DNA of 64,000 nt from Aphelocoma coerulescens (lineage: Eukaryota; Chordata; Aves; Passeriformes; Corvidae): the NCBI RefSeq assembly GCF_041296385.1, contig NW_027183521.1, forward strand, positions 1 to 64,000. The letters are read 5' to 3'. Below, piece after piece: positions 36,591 to 50,348 of the stretch (position 1 is the first letter of the stretch; each line of letters opens with the position of its first letter). Under the pieces are notes generated by a model that was not told the origin of the DNA, ran no database searches, and worked only from the letters and a program-made list of their open reading frames with translations. Made by a program: the position numbers and the translations under genes.

Positions 36591-38858
36591 GGAGAAGGTG
36601 CAGCCCCAAACTGGCTTTCACTTCTAGAACCTTTTGCTATTGCGGGAGCAGCTGCTGGAGCTTTTCAACCGAGCTGCAAGAGTGAAAAGTGTGATGGCAT
36701 GTCTATCTGAGAAGGAAGGTTCGGTGCCGCAGCCTGTTGTGCACAATTTATATGCTGATAAGAGAAGGGGGTGCTTTTGGAACGTTTCCCTTCCTGACAC
36801 TTCTGTCTCTGTGAGCTTTAGCTGCTTGGACTCAGGGATACCGAAGGTATGTGAAAGTGACTGGGATGCGAGAATCATGTTGCACAGGGAACAGGGAAGG
36901 TCAGCAAATGTTTCCTGTCCTGGCACATCTCTCAGTCTGAACTGCAGCTGCAGATGCTTCACTTCCGCCAAGGACTCTGCCACCTTGAGAGAAGGATGCG
37001 CTCTATGGAGTTGAGAAAGAAAGTGTGTCTCACTAGCTTCTTTCCTCTACTTCATAGACAGCAAAGGGGCTATGAAAGGCAGCACTGGCTTTTTGTTCTA
37101 GGACTTCTTCTTTACAAGCAGCTGCTGGATGTTTGGAAGGGGGTTTGGGATATGCAAAAATGAGAGGCTAAGATGGTAAGAGGGTAAGATGGAAGTCATC
37201 TGGCAAAAGCAGAGCTCACAAAAGGGCCAGCTGAGAAAGCTCTTGCTGCCTACAACTTCAACTGCACCCCTCAAAGCAGCAGCACACACGCTGCTCTCGG
37301 CACTTTCCTTCTCAGCTCTACGCACCATCCTAAGCCTTGCCTCTCCCACACTCAGGATCCAAAGACAACGGCACCAGGGACTGCTCACACACTAAAGGCA
37401 CCAGGACAAAAGGCTCACCAGCTTGGCCTTTGCATTCCCGCTGACAGCTCCACAGCTTGAACCCAGAGAACTGCCTGCTGCCAACAGCCTTTCCAATCAC
37501 TCTGAGCACCTCATGACAAGGAGTGTGGGGAATGAATCTCCAGCAGCCTCCTGCCCCAGGCTGTCCCCCGGGAGCAGCCCTGCTCCAGGCCGTGACTGCC
37601 ACCTGCACAGCCAAAGGACCCAGAGCCGGTGTTACACACCACGGCTGTGCCTGGCACAGAGACACCAGTGGCCACACAAGTGGCCATGGCACTGTCCACA
37701 CACAGTCCCTGCTGCTGCTCCCCCAGCCGCTGGCACCAACTCCCAGCCACCCACTCCTAAAGCCACGGGGCCCACTGGGACACTGCGGGGGCTCGTGGAA
37801 GCCAGCGGCCATTGTGACACAGCGGGGCTGCACAGAGCCCACGGTGCTTTGTGACCCGTGGCTCCCAGGAGAGCCTTTGTGATGCTGGGGAACTACAAGG
37901 AAGCCTGGCTCCTCTGTGACACCACCACAGAAGCTCAGGGGAGCCCTGGAGACCGTGCTGATGCTATTGAACCTGATGCAACCCTGCCTCCTCTGTGACA
38001 CCACAGAAGCTCTTGGAGCCCTGGAGACCGTGGTGATGCTATGGAACCTGATGCAACCCTGCCTCCTCTGTGACACCACAGAACCTCTGGGAGCCCTGGA
38101 GACCGTGCTGATGCTATGGAACCTGATGCAACCCTGCCTCCACTGTGACACCACAGAAGCTCAGGGAGCCCTGGAGACTGTGGTGATGCTATGGAACCTG
38201 ATGCAACCCTGCCTCCACTGTGACACCACAGAACCTCTGGGAGCCCTGGAGACCGTGCTGATGCTATGGAACCTGATGCAACCCTGCCTCCACTGTGACA
38301 CCACAGAAGCTCGGGGAGCTCTGCAGACCGTGGGGATGCTGGCGAAGCTGACGGAACCCTGGGCACCACAGTGACGCTATGGAACCTGGTGGAACCGAGG
38401 GGCCACAGTGACACTGTGGGGCCTTTTGGAAGCAACAGGACCCTGGTGGGAAGCCACGGGATGATTAATCCTGCACGAACCTGCTCCAGGTGGGCTCCTC
38501 TCTCCCGGCTTCCACAGGTGCTGCTAGGATCCCACTCCGGCACTGGCTTGGCACGGGCTCACGGCTTCCTTTGGCAATGGCTCTGCTCCAGGATGGCATG
38601 CTGCAGAGAATGCAGGTAGATTTTGTGCTCACTCCTGGCATGCAGCTGGACAATAAAGCCTGATCCAGCCCCCCCTCAGCATATGTCCGGCTCTGGCATT
38701 GGGGCGGGGCAACTTTGGGAGCAGCCCCAGCCCTGCTCCTGCTCCCGGCTGGGCACCCAGCTGCTGGGACACAGGTGTGTCCTGATGCCACCGTCTACTC
38801 CTTTGAGAAGGGGAGGACAGAGTGCATCAGGGAGTTTGGTGTGGCTTACATGCGGCAA
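36591..38858 (+). repeat. Unit 17 (2,268 bp)
   Basis: It has 198C, unusual in the right domain, and a private CpG to TpG change at site 436 (base 37026). It sits at the fifth position of the six-unit repeat. Confidence 0.97.
37943..38317 (+). repeat. 75-bp minisatellite, 5 copies (unit 17)
   Basis: Order t-p-q-p-r. Confidence 0.97.
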
Positions 38859-41126
38859 GGAGAAGGTGCAGCCCCAAACTGGCTTTCACTTCTAGAACCT
38901 TTTGCTATTGCGGGAGCAGCTGCTGGAGCTTTTCAACCGAGCTGCAAGAGTGAAAAGTGTGATGGCATGTCTATCTGAGAAGGAAGGTTCGGTGCCGCAG
39001 CCTGTTGTGCACAATTTATATGCTGATAAGAGAAGGGGGTGCTTTTGCAACGTTTTCCTTCCTGACACTTCTGTCTCTGTGAGCTTTAGCTGCTTGGACT
39101 CAGGGATACCGAAGGTATGTGAAAGTGACTGGGATGCGAGAATCATGTTGCACAGGGAACAGGGAAGGTCAGCAAATGTTTCCTGTCCTGGCACATCTCT
39201 CAGTCTGAACTGCAGCTGCAGATGCTTCACTTCCGCCAAGGACTCTGCCACCTTGAGAGAAGGATGCGCTCTATGGAGTTGAGAAAGAAAGTGCGTCTCA
39301 CTAGCTTCTTTCCTCTACTTCATAGACAGCAAAGGGGCTATGAAAGGCAGCACTGGCTTTTTGTTCTAGGACTTCTTCTTTACAAGCAGCTGCTGGATGT
39401 TTGGAAGGGGGTTTGGGATATGCAAAAATGAGAGGCTAAGATGGTAAGAGGGTAAGATGGAAGTCATCTGGCAAAAGCAGAGCTCACAAAAGGGCCAGCT
39501 GAGAAAGCTCTTGCTGCCTACAACTTCAACTGCACCCCTCAAAGCAGCAGCACACACGCTGCTCTCGGCACTTTCCTTCTCAGCTCTACGCACCATCCTA
39601 AGCCTTGCCTCTCCCACACTCAGGATCCAAAGACAACGGCACCAGGGACTGCTCACACACTAAAGGCACCAGGACAAAAGGCTCACCAGCTTGGCCTTTG
39701 CATTCCCGCTGACAGCTCCACAGCTTGAACCCAGAGAACTGCCTGCTGCCAACAGCCTTTCCAATCACTCTGAGCACCTCATGACAAGGAGTGTGGGGAA
39801 TGAATCTCCAGCAGCCTCCTGCCCCAGGCTGTCCCCCGGGAGCAGCCCTGCTCCAGGCCGTGACTGCCACCTGCACAGCCAAAGGACCCAGAGCCGGTGT
39901 TACACACCACGGCTGTGCCTGGCACAGAGACACCAGTGGCCACACAAGTGGCCATGGCACTGTCCACACACAGTCCCTGCTGCTGCTCCCCCAGCCGCTG
40001 GCACCAACTCCCAGCCACCCACTCCTAAAGCCACGGGGCCCACTGGGACACTGCGGGGGCTCGTGGAAGCCAGCGGCCATTGTGACACAGCGGGGCTGCA
40101 CAGAGCCCACGGTGCTTTGTGACCCGTGGCTCCCAGGAGAGCCTTTGTGATGCTGGGGAACTACAAGGAAGCCTGGCTCCTCTGTGACACCACCACAGAA
40201 GCTCAGGGGAGCCCTGGAGACCGTGCTGATGCTATTGAACCTGATGCAACCCTGCCTCCTCTGTGACACCACAGAACCTCTTGGAGCCCTGGAGACCGTG
40301 GTGATGCTATGGAACCTGATGCAACCCTGCCTCCTCTGTGACACCACAGAACCTCTGGGAGCCCTGGAGACCGTGCTGATGCTATGGAACCTGATGCAAC
40401 CCTGCCTCCACTGTGACACCACAGAAGCTCAGGGAGCCCTGGAGACTGTGGTGATGCTATGGAACCTGATGCAACCCTGCCTCCACTGTGACACCACAGA
40501 ACCTCTGGGAGCCCTGGAGACCGTGCTGATGCTATGGAACCTGATGCAACCCTGCCTCCACTGTGACACCACAGAAGCTCGGGGAGCTCTGCAGACCGTG
40601 GGGATGCTGGCGAAGCTGATGGAACCCTGGGCACCACAGTGACGCTATGGAACCTGGTGGAACCGAGGGGCCACAGTGACACTGTGGGGCCTTTTGGAAG
40701 CAACAGGACCCTGGTGGGAAGCCACGGGATGATTAATCCTGCACGAACCTGCTCCAGGTGGGCTCCTCTCTCCCGGCTTCCACAGGTGCTGCTAGGATCC
40801 CACTCCGGCACTGGCTTGGCACGGGCTCACGGCTTCCTTTGGCAATGGCTCTGCTCCAGGATGGCATGCTGCAGAGAATGCAGGTAGATTTTGTGCTCAC
40901 TCCTGGCATGCAGCTGGACAATAAAGCCTGATCCAGCCCCCCCTCAGCATACGTCCGGCTCTGGCATTGGGGCGGGGCAACTTTGGGAGCAGCCCCAGCC
41001 CTGCTCCTGCTCCCGGCTGGGCACCCAGCTGCTGGGACACAGGTGTGTCCTGATGCCACCGTCTACTCCTTTGAGAAGGGGAGGACAGAGTGCATCAGGG
41101 AGTTTGGTGTGGCTTACATGCGGCAA
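38859..41126 (+). repeat. Unit 18 (2,268 bp)
   Basis: Alleles: 190C, 198T, 1762T and 2094C. The first minisatellite copy has a hybrid end. It sits at the sixth position of the six-unit repeat and shares 190C with units 24 and 27, and 1762T with unit 27. Confidence 0.97.
40211..40585 (+). repeat. 75-bp minisatellite, 5 copies (unit 18)
   Basis: Order hybrid-p-q-p-r. The first copy ends gaacctcttgg, joining the left part of a p end to the right part of a t end. Confidence 0.96.
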
Positions 41127-43394
41127 GGAGAAGGTGCAGCCCCAAACTGGCTTTCACTTCTAGAACCTTTTGCTATTGCGGGAGCAGCTGCTGGAGCTTT
41201 TCAACCGAGCTGCAAGAGTGAAAAGTGTGATGGCATGTCTATCTGAGAAGGAAGGTTCGGTGCCGCAGCCTGTTGTGCACAATTTATATGCTGATAAGAG
41301 AAGGGGGTGCTTTTGGAACGTTTTCCTTCCTGACACTTCTGTCTCTGTGAGCTTTAGCTGCTTGGACTCAGGGATACCGAAGGTATGTGAAAGTGACTGG
41401 GATGCGAGAATCATGTTGCACAGGGAACAGGGAAGGTCAGCAAATGTTTCCTGTCCTGGCACATCTCTCAGTCTGAACTGCAGCTGCAGATGCTTCACTT
41501 CCGCCAAGGACTCTGCCACCTTGAGAGAAGGATGCGCTCTATGGAGTTGAGAAAGAAAGTGCGTCTCACTAGCTTCTTTCCTCTACTTCATAGACAGCAA
41601 AGGGGCTATGAAAGGCAGCACTGGCTTTTTGTTCTAGGACTTCTTCTTTACAAGCAGCTGCTGGATGTTTGGAAGGGGGTTTGGGATATGCAAAAATGAG
41701 AGGCTAAGATGGTAAGAAGGTAAGATGGAAGTCATCTGGCAAAAGCAGAGCTCACAAAAGGGCCAGCTGAGAAAGCTCTTGCTGCCTACAACTTCAACTG
41801 CACCCCTCAAAGCAGCAGCACACACGCTGCTCTCGGCACTTTCCTTCTCAGCTCTACGCACCATCCTAAGCCTTGCCTCTCCCACACTCAGGATCCAAAG
41901 ACAACGGCACCAGGGACTGCTCACACACTAAAGGCACCAGGACAAAAGGCTCACCAGCTTGGCCTTTGCATTCCCGCTGACAGCTCCACAGCTTGAACCC
42001 AGAGAACTGCCTGCTGCCAACAGCCTTTCCAATCACTCTGAGCACCTCATGACAAGGAGTGTGGGGAATGAATCTCCAGCAGCCTCCTGCCCCAGGCTGT
42101 CCCCCAGGAGCAGCCCTGCTCCAGGCCGTGACTGCCACCTGCACAGCCAAAGGACCCAGAGCCGGTGTTACACACCACGGCTGTGCCTGGCACAGAGACA
42201 CCAGTGGCCACACAAGTGGCCATGGCACTGTCCACACACAGTCCCTGCTGCTGCTCCCCCAGCCGCTGGCACCAACTCCCAGCCACCCACTCCTAAAGCC
42301 ACGGGGCCCACTGGGACACTGCGGGGGCTCGTGGAAGCCAGCGGCCATTGTGACACAGCGGGGCTGCACAGAGCCCACGGTGCTTTGTGACCCGTGGCTC
42401 CCAGGAGAGCCTTTGTGATGCTGGGGAACTACAAGGAAGCCTGGCTCCTCTGTGACACCACCACAGAAGCTCAGGGGAGCCCTGGAGACTGTGCTGATGC
42501 TATTGAACCTGATGCAACCCTGCCTCCTCTGTGACACCACAGAAGCTCTTGGAGCCCTGGAGACCGTGGTGATGCTATGGAACCTGATGCAACCCTGCCT
42601 CCTCTGTGACACCACAGAACCTCTGGGAGCTCTGGAGACCGTGCTGATGCTATGGAACCTGATGCAACCCTGCCTCCACTGTGACACCACAGAAGCTCAG
42701 GGAGCCCTGGAGACTGTGGTGATGCTATGGAACCTGATGCAACCCTGCCTCCACTGTGACACCACAGAACCTCTGGGAGCCCTGGAGACCGTGCTGATGC
42801 TATGGAACCTGATGCAACCCTGCCTCCACTGTGACACCACAGAAGCTCGGGGAGCTCTGCAGACCGTGGGGATGCTGGCGAAGCTGACGGAACCCTGGGC
42901 ACCACAGTGACGCTATGGAACCTGGTGGAACCGAGGGGCCACAGTGACACTGTGGGGCCTTTTGGAAGCAACAGGACCCTGGTGGGAAGCCACGGGATGA
43001 TTAATCCTGCACGAACCTGCTCCAGGTGGGCTCCTCTCTCCCGGCTTCCACAGGTGCTGCTAGGATCCCACTCCGGCACTGGCTTGGCACGGGCTCACGG
43101 CTTCCTTTGGCAATGGCTCTGCTCCAGGATGGCATGCTGCAGAGAATGCAGGTAGATTTTGTGCTCACTCCTGGCATGCAGCTGGACAATAAAGCCTGAT
43201 CCAGCCCCCCCTCAGCATATGTCCGGCTCTGGCATTGGGGCGGGGCAACTTTGGGAGCAGCCCCAGCCCTGCTCCTGCTCCCGGCTGGGCACCCAGCTGC
43301 TGGGACACAGGTGTGTCCTGATGCCACCGTCTACTCCTTTGAGAAGGGGAGGACAGAGTGCATCAGGGAGTTTGGTGTGGCTTACATGCGGCAA
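41127..43394 (+). repeat. Unit 19 (2,268 bp), type A
   Basis: It carries 592A, 980A and 1364T and begins the second six-unit repeat, exactly 13,758 bp after unit 13. Confidence 0.97.
42479..42853 (+). repeat. 75-bp minisatellite, 5 copies (unit 19)
   Basis: Order t-p-q-p-r, type A variant. Confidence 0.97.
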
Positions 43395-45737
43395 GGAGAA
43401 GGTGCAGCCCCAAACTGGCTTTCACTTCTAGAACCTTTTGCTATTGCGGGAGCAGCTGCTGGAGCTTTTCAACCGAGCTGCAAGAGTGAAAAGTGTGATG
43501 GCATGTCTATCTGAGAAGGAAGGTTCGGTGCCGCAGCCTGTTGTGCACAATTTATATGCTGATAAGAGAAGGGGGTGCTTTTGGAACGTTTTCCTTCCTG
43601 ACACTTCTGTCTCTGTGAGCTTTAGCTGCTTGGACTCAGGGATACCGAAGGTATGTGAAAGTGACTGGGATGCGAGAATCATGTTGCACAGGGAACAGGG
43701 AAGGTCAGCAAATGTTTCCTGTCCTGGCACATCTCTCAGTCTGAACTGCAGCTGCAGATGCTTCACTTCCGCCAAGGACTCTGCCACCTTGAGAGAAGGA
43801 TGCGCTCTATGGAGTTGAGAAAGAAAGTGCGTCTCACTAGCTTCTTTCCTCTACTTCATAGACAGCAAAGGGGCTATGAAAGGCAGCACTGGCTTTTTGT
43901 TCTAGGACTTCTTCTTTACAAGCAGCTGCTGGATGTTTGGAAGGGGGTTTGGGATATGCAAAAATGAGAGGCTAAGATGGTAAGAGGGTAAGATGGAAGT
44001 CATCTGGCAAAAGCAGAGCTCACAAAAGGGCCAGCTGAGAAAGCTCTTGCTGCCTACAACTTCAACTGCACCCCTCAAAGCAGCAGCACACACGCTGCTC
44101 TCGGCACTTTCCTTCTCAGCTCTACGCACCATCCTAAGCCTTGCCTCTCCCACACTCAGGATCCAAAGACAACGGCACCAGGGACTGCTCACACACTAAA
44201 GGCACCAGGACAAAAGGCTCACCAGCTTGGCCTTTGCATTCCCGCTGACAGCTCCACAGCTTGAACCCAGAGAACTGCCTGCTGCCAACAGCCTTTCCAA
44301 TCACTCTGAGCACCTCATGACAAGGAGTGTGGGGAATGAATCTCCAGCAGCCTCCTGCCCCAGGCTGTCCCCCGGGAGCAGCCCTGCTCCAGGCCGTGAC
44401 TGCCACCTGCACAGCCAAAGGACCCAGAGCCGGTGTTACACACCACGGCTGTGCCTGGCACAGAGACACCAGTGGCCACACAAGTGGCCATGGCACTGTC
44501 CACACACAGTCCCTGCTGCTGCTCCCCCAGCCGCTGGCACCAACTCCCAGCCACCCACTCCTAAAGCCACGGGGCCCACTGGGACACTGCGGGGGCTCGT
44601 GGAAGCCAGCGGCCATTGTGACACAGCGGGGCTGCACAGAGCCCACGGTGCTTTGTGACCCGTGGCTCCCAGGAGAGCCTTTGTGATGCTGGGGAACTAC
44701 AAGGAAGCCTGGCTCCTCTGTGACACCACCACAGAAGCTCAGGGGAGCCCTGGAGACCGTGCTGATGCTATTGAACCTGATGCAACCCTGCCTCCTCTGT
44801 GACACCACAGAAGCTCTTGGAGCCCTGGAGACCGTGCTGATGCTATGGAACCTGATGCAACCCTGCCTCCACTGTGACACCACAGAAGCTCAGGGAGCCC
44901 TGGAGACTGTGGTGATGCTATGGAACCTGATGCAACCCTGCCTCCACTGTGACACCACAGAAGCTCAGGGAGCCCTGGAGACTGTGGTGATGCTATGGAA
45001 CCTGATGCAACCCTGCCTCCACTGTGACACCACAGAACCTCTGGGAGCCCTGGAGACCGTGCTGATGCTATGGAACCTGATGCAACCCTGCCTCCACTGT
45101 GACACCACAGAACCTCTGGGAGCCCTGGAGACCGTGCTGATGCTATGGAACCTGATGCAACCCTGCCTCCACTGTGACACCACAGAAGCTCGGGGAGCTC
45201 TGCAGACCGTGGGGATGCTGGCGAAGCTGACGGAACCCTGGGCACCACAGTGACGCTATGGAACCTGGTGGAACCGAGGGGCCACAGTGACACTGTGGGG
45301 CCTTTTGGAAGCAACAGGACCCTGGTGGGAAGCCACGGGATGATTAATCCTGCACGAACCTGCTCCAGGTGGGCTCCTCTCTCCCGGCTTCCACAGGTGC
45401 TGCAAGGATCCCACTCCGGCACTGGCTTGGCACGGGCTGACGGCTTCCTTTGGCAATGGCTCTGCTCCAGGATGGCATGCTGCAGAGAATGCAGGTAGAT
45501 TTTGTGCTCACTCCTGGCATGCAGCTGGACAATAAAGCCTGATCCAGCCCCCCCTCAGCATACGTCCGGCTCTGGCATTGGGGCGGGGCAACTTTGGGAG
45601 CAGCCCCAGCCCTGCTCCTGCTCCCGGCTGGGCACCCAGCTGCTGGGACACAGGTGTGTCCTGATGCCACCGTCTACTCCTTTGAGAAGGGGAGGACAGA
45701 GTGCATCAGGGAGTTTGGTGTGGCTTACATGCGGCAA
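43395..45737 (+). repeat. Unit 20 (2,343 bp, six minisatellite copies)
   Basis: It carries 1935A and 1970G like unit 14, with 2094C like unit 18. Its minisatellite order matches units 22 and 25, so it is a mosaic of two right-domain types. Confidence 0.97.
44747..45196 (+). repeat. 75-bp minisatellite, 6 copies (unit 20)
   Basis: Order t-q-q-p-p-r. It can be derived from the seven-copy order of unit 16 by loss of the second copy. Confidence 0.97.
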
Positions 45738-48005
45738 GGAGAAGGTGCAGCCCCAAACTGGCTTTCACTTCTAGAACCTTTTGCTATTGCGGGAGCAGCT
45801 GCTGGAGCTTTTCAACCGAGCTGCAAGAGTGAAAAGTGTGATGGCATGTCTATCTGAGAAGGAAGGTTCGGTGCCGCAGCCTGTTGTGCACAATTTATAT
45901 GCTGATAAGAGAAGGGGGTGCTTTTGGAACGTTTTCCTTCCTGACACTTCTGTCTCTGTGAGCTTTAGCTGCTTGGACTCAGGGATACCGAAGGTATGTG
46001 AAAGTGACTGGGATGCGAGAATCATGTTGCACAGGGAACAGGGAAGGTCAGCAAATGTTTCCTGTCCTGGCACATCTCTCAGTCTGAACTGCAGCTGCAG
46101 ATGCTTCACTTCCGCCAAGGACTCTGCCACCTTGAGAGAAGGATGCGCTCTATGGAGTTGAGAAAGAAAGTGCGTCTCACTAGCTTCTTTCCTCTACTTC
46201 ATAGACAGCAAAGGGGCTATGAAAGGCAGCACTGGCTTTTTGTTCTAGGACTTCTTCTTTACAAGCAGCTGCTGGATGTTTGGAAGGGGGTTTGGGATAT
46301 GCAAAAATGAGAGGCTAAGATGGTAAGAAGGTAAGATGGAAGTCATCTGGCAAAAGCAGAGCTCACAAAAGGGCCAGCTGAGAAAGCTCTTGCTGCCTAC
46401 AACTTCAACTGCACCCCTCAAAGCAGCAGCACACACGCTGCTCTCGGCACTTTCCTTCTCAGCTCTACGCACCATCCTAAGCCTTGCCTCTCCCACACTC
46501 AGGATCCAAAGACAACGGCACCAGGGACTGCTCACACACTAAAGGCACCAGGACAAAAGGCTCACCAGCTTGGCCTTTGCATTCCCGCTGACAGCTCCAC
46601 AGCTTGAACCCAGAGAACTGCCTGCTGCCAACAGCCTTTCCAATCACTCTGAGCACCTCATGACAAGGAGTGTGGGGAATGAATCTCCAGCAGCCTCCTG
46701 CCCCAGGCTGTCCCCCAGGAGCAGCCCTGCTCCAGGCCGTGACTGCCACCTGCACAGCCAAAGGACCCAGAGCCGGTGTTACACACCACGGCTGTGCCTG
46801 GCACAGAGACACCAGTGGCCACACAAGTGGCCATGGCACTGTCCACACACAGTCCCTGCTGCTGCTCCCCCAGCCGCTGGCACCAACTCCCAGCCACCCA
46901 CTCCTAAAGCCACGGGGCCCACTGGGACACTGCGGGGGCTCGTGGAAGCCAGCGGCCATTGTGACACAGCGGGGCTGCACAGAGCCCACGGTGCTTTGTG
47001 ACCCGTGGCTCCCAGGAGAGCCTTTGTGATGCTGGGGAACTACAAGGAAGCCTGGCTCCTCTGTGACACCACCACAGAAGCTCAGGGGAGCCCTGGAGAC
47101 TGTGCTGATGCTATTGAACCTGATGCAACCCTGCCTCCTCTGTGACACCACAGAAGCTCTTGGAGCCCTGGAGACCGTGGTGATGCTATGGAACCTGATG
47201 CAACCCTGCCTCCTCTGTGACACCACAGAACCTCTGGGAGCTCTGGAGACCGTGCTGATGCTATGGAACCTGATGCAACCCTGCCTCCACTGTGACACCA
47301 CAGAAGCTCAGGGAGCCCTGGAGACTGTGGTGATGCTATGGAACCTGATGCAACCCTGCCTCCACTGTGACACCACAGAACCTCTGGGAGCCCTGGAGAC
47401 CGTGCTGATGCTATGGAACCTGATGCAACCCTGCCTCCACTGTGACACCACAGAAGCTCGGGGAGCTCTGCAGACCGTGGGGATGCTGGCGAAGCTGACG
47501 GAACCCTGGGCACCACAGTGACGCTATGGAACCTGGTGGAACCGAGGGGCCACAGTGACACTGTGGGGCCTTTTGGAAGCAACAGGACCCTGGTGGGAAG
47601 CCACGGGATGATTAATCCTGCACGAACCTGCTCCAGGTGGGCTCCTCTCTCCCGGCTTCCACAGGTGCTGCTAGGATCCCACTCCGGCACTGGCTTGGCA
47701 CGGGCTCACGGCTTCCTTTGGCAATGGCTCTGCTCCAGGATGGCATGCTGCAGAGAATGCAGGTAGATTTTGTGCTCACTCCTGGCATGCAGCTGGACAA
47801 TAAAGCCTGATCCAGCCCCCCCTCAGCATATGTCCGGCTCTGGCATTGGGGCGGGGCAACTTTGGGAGCAGCCCCAGCCCTGCTCCTGCTCCCGGCTGGG
47901 CACCCAGCTGCTGGGACACAGGTGTGTCCTGATGCCACCGTCTACTCCTTTGAGAAGGGGAGGACAGAGTGCATCAGGGAGTTTGGTGTGGCTTACATGC
48001 GGCAA
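45738..48005 (+). repeat. Unit 21 (2,268 bp), type A
   Basis: It carries 592A, 980A and 1364T and is marker-identical to units 13, 15 and 19. It is the last type A unit seen. Confidence 0.97.
47090..47464 (+). repeat. 75-bp minisatellite, 5 copies (unit 21)
   Basis: Order t-p-q-p-r, type A variant. Confidence 0.97.
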
Positions 48006-50348
48006 GGAGAAGGTGCAGCCCCAAACTGGCTTTCACTTCTAGAACCTTTTGCTATTGCGGGAGCAGCTGCTGGAGCTTTTCAACCGAGCTGCAAGAGTGA
48101 AAAGTGTGATGGCATGTCTATCTGAGAAGGAAGGTTCGGTGCCGCAGCCTGTTGTGCACAATTTATATGCTGATAAGAGAAGGGGGTGCTTTTGGAACGT
48201 TTTCCTTCCTGACACTTCTGTCTCTGTGAGCTTTAGCTGCTTGGACTCAGGGATACCGAAGGTATGTGAAAGTGACTGGGATGCGAGAATCATGTTGCAC
48301 AGGGAACAGGGAAGGTCAGCAAATGTTTCCTGTCCTGGCACATCTCTCAGTCTGAACTGCAGCTGCAGATGCTTCACTTCCGCCAAGGACTCTGCCACCT
48401 TGAGAGAAGGATGCGCTCTATGGAGTTGAGAAAGAAAGTGCGTCTCACTAGCTTCTTTCCTCTACTTCATAGACAGCAAAGGGGCTATGAAAGGCAGCAC
48501 TGGCTTTTTGTTCTAGGACTTCTTCTTTACAAGCAGCTGCTGGATGTTTGGAAGGGGGTTTGGGATATGCAAAAATGAGAGGCTAAGATGGTAAGAGGGT
48601 AAGATGGAAGTCATCTGGCAAAAGCAGAGCTCACAAAAGGGCCAGCTGAGAAAGCTCTTGCTGCCTACAACTTCAACTGCACCCCTCAAAGCAGCAGCAC
48701 ACACGCTGCTCTCGGCACTTTCCTTCTCAGCTCTACGCACCATCCTAAGCCTTGCCTCTCCCACACTCAGGATCCAAAGACAACGGCACCAGGGACTGCT
48801 CACACACTAAAGGCACCAGGACAAAAGGCTCACCAGCTTGGCCTTTGCATTCCCGCTGACAGCTCCACAGCTTGAACCCAGAGAACTGCCTGCTGCCAAC
48901 AGCCTTTCCAATCACTCTGAGCACCTCATGACAAGGAGTGTGGGGAATGAATCTCCAGCAGCCTCCTGCCCCAGGCTGTCCCCCGGGAGCAGCCCTGCTC
49001 CAGGCCGTGACTGCCACCTGCACAGCCAAAGGACCCAGAGCCGGTGTTACACACCACGGCTGTGCCTGGCACAGAGACACCAGTGGCCACACAAGTGGCC
49101 ATGGCACTGTCCACACACAGTCCCTGCTGCTGCTCCCCCAGCCGCTGGCACCAACTCCCAGCCACCCACTCCTAAAGCCACGGGGCCCACTGGGACACTG
49201 CGGGGGCTCGTGGAAGCCAGCGGCCATTGTGACACAGCGGGGCTGCACAGAGCCCACGGTGCTTTGTGACCCGTGGCTCCCAGGAGAGCCTTTGTGATGC
49301 TGGGGAACTACAAGGAAGCCTGGCTCCTCTGTGACACCACCACAGAAGCTCAGGGGAGCCCTGGAGACCGTGCTGATGCTATTGAACCTGATGCAACCCT
49401 GCCTCCTCTGTGACACCACAGAAGCTCTTGGAGCCCTGGAGACCGTGCTGATGCTATGGAACCTGATGCAACCCTGCCTCCACTGTGACACCACAGAAGC
49501 TCAGGGAGCCCTGGAGACTGTGGTGATGCTATGGAACCTGATGCAACCCTGCCTCCACTGTGACACCACAGAAGCTCAGGGAGCCCTGGAGACTGTGGTG
49601 ATGCTATGGAACCTGATGCAACCCTGCCTCCACTGTGACACCACAGAACCTCTGGGAGCCCTGGAGACCGTGCTGATGCTATGGAACCTGATGCAACCCT
49701 GCCTCCACTGTGACACCACAGAACCTCTGGGAGCCCTGGAGACCGTGCTGATGCTATGGAACCTGATGCAACCCTGCCTCCACTGTGACACCACAGAAGC
49801 TCGGGGAGCTCTGCAGACCGTGGGGATGCTGGCGAAGCTGACGGAACCCTGGGCACCACAGTGACGCTATGGAACCTGGTGGAACCGAGGGGCCACAGTG
49901 ACACTGTGGGGCCTTTTGGAAGCAACAGGACCCTGGTGGGAAGCCACGGGATGATTAATCCTGCACGAACCTGCTCCAGGTGGGCTCCTCTCTCCCGGCT
50001 TCCACAGGTGCTGCTAGGATCCCACTCCGGCACTGGCTTGGCACGGGCTCACGGCTTCCTTTGGCAATGGCTCTGCTCCAGGATGGCATGCTGCAGAGAA
50101 TGCAGGTAGATTTTGTGCTCACTCCTGGCATGCAGCTGGACAATAAAGCCTGATCCAGCCCCCCCTCAGCATATGTCCGGCTCTGGCATTGGGGCGGGGC
50201 AACTTTGGGAGCAGCCCCAGCCCTGCTCCTGCTCCCGGCTGGGCACCCAGCTGCTGGGACACAGGTGTGTCCTGATGCCACCGTCTACTCCTTTGAGAAG
50301 GGGAGGACAGAGTGCATCAGGGAGTTTGGTGTGGCTTACATGCGGCAA
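48006..50348 (+). repeat. Unit 22 (2,343 bp, six minisatellite copies)
   Basis: Alleles: 198T, 458T, 1935T, 1970C. It is marker-identical to unit 25, 6,879 bp downstream, and is the first unit of the three-unit sub-repeat. Confidence 0.97.
49358..49807 (+). repeat. 75-bp minisatellite, 6 copies (unit 22)
   Basis: Order t-q-q-p-p-r, as in units 20 and 25. Confidence 0.97.

Larger units (their letters stand above)
27369..41126 (+). repeat. Higher-order repeat, six units, copy 1
   Basis: Units 13-18 follow the order type A, 1935A/1970G unit, type A, long-minisatellite unit, common unit, 190C unit. The length is 13,758 bp. Copy 2 repeats this order, which is clear from the shared diagnostic alleles at positions 1, 2, 3 and 6. 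Confidence 0.8.
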
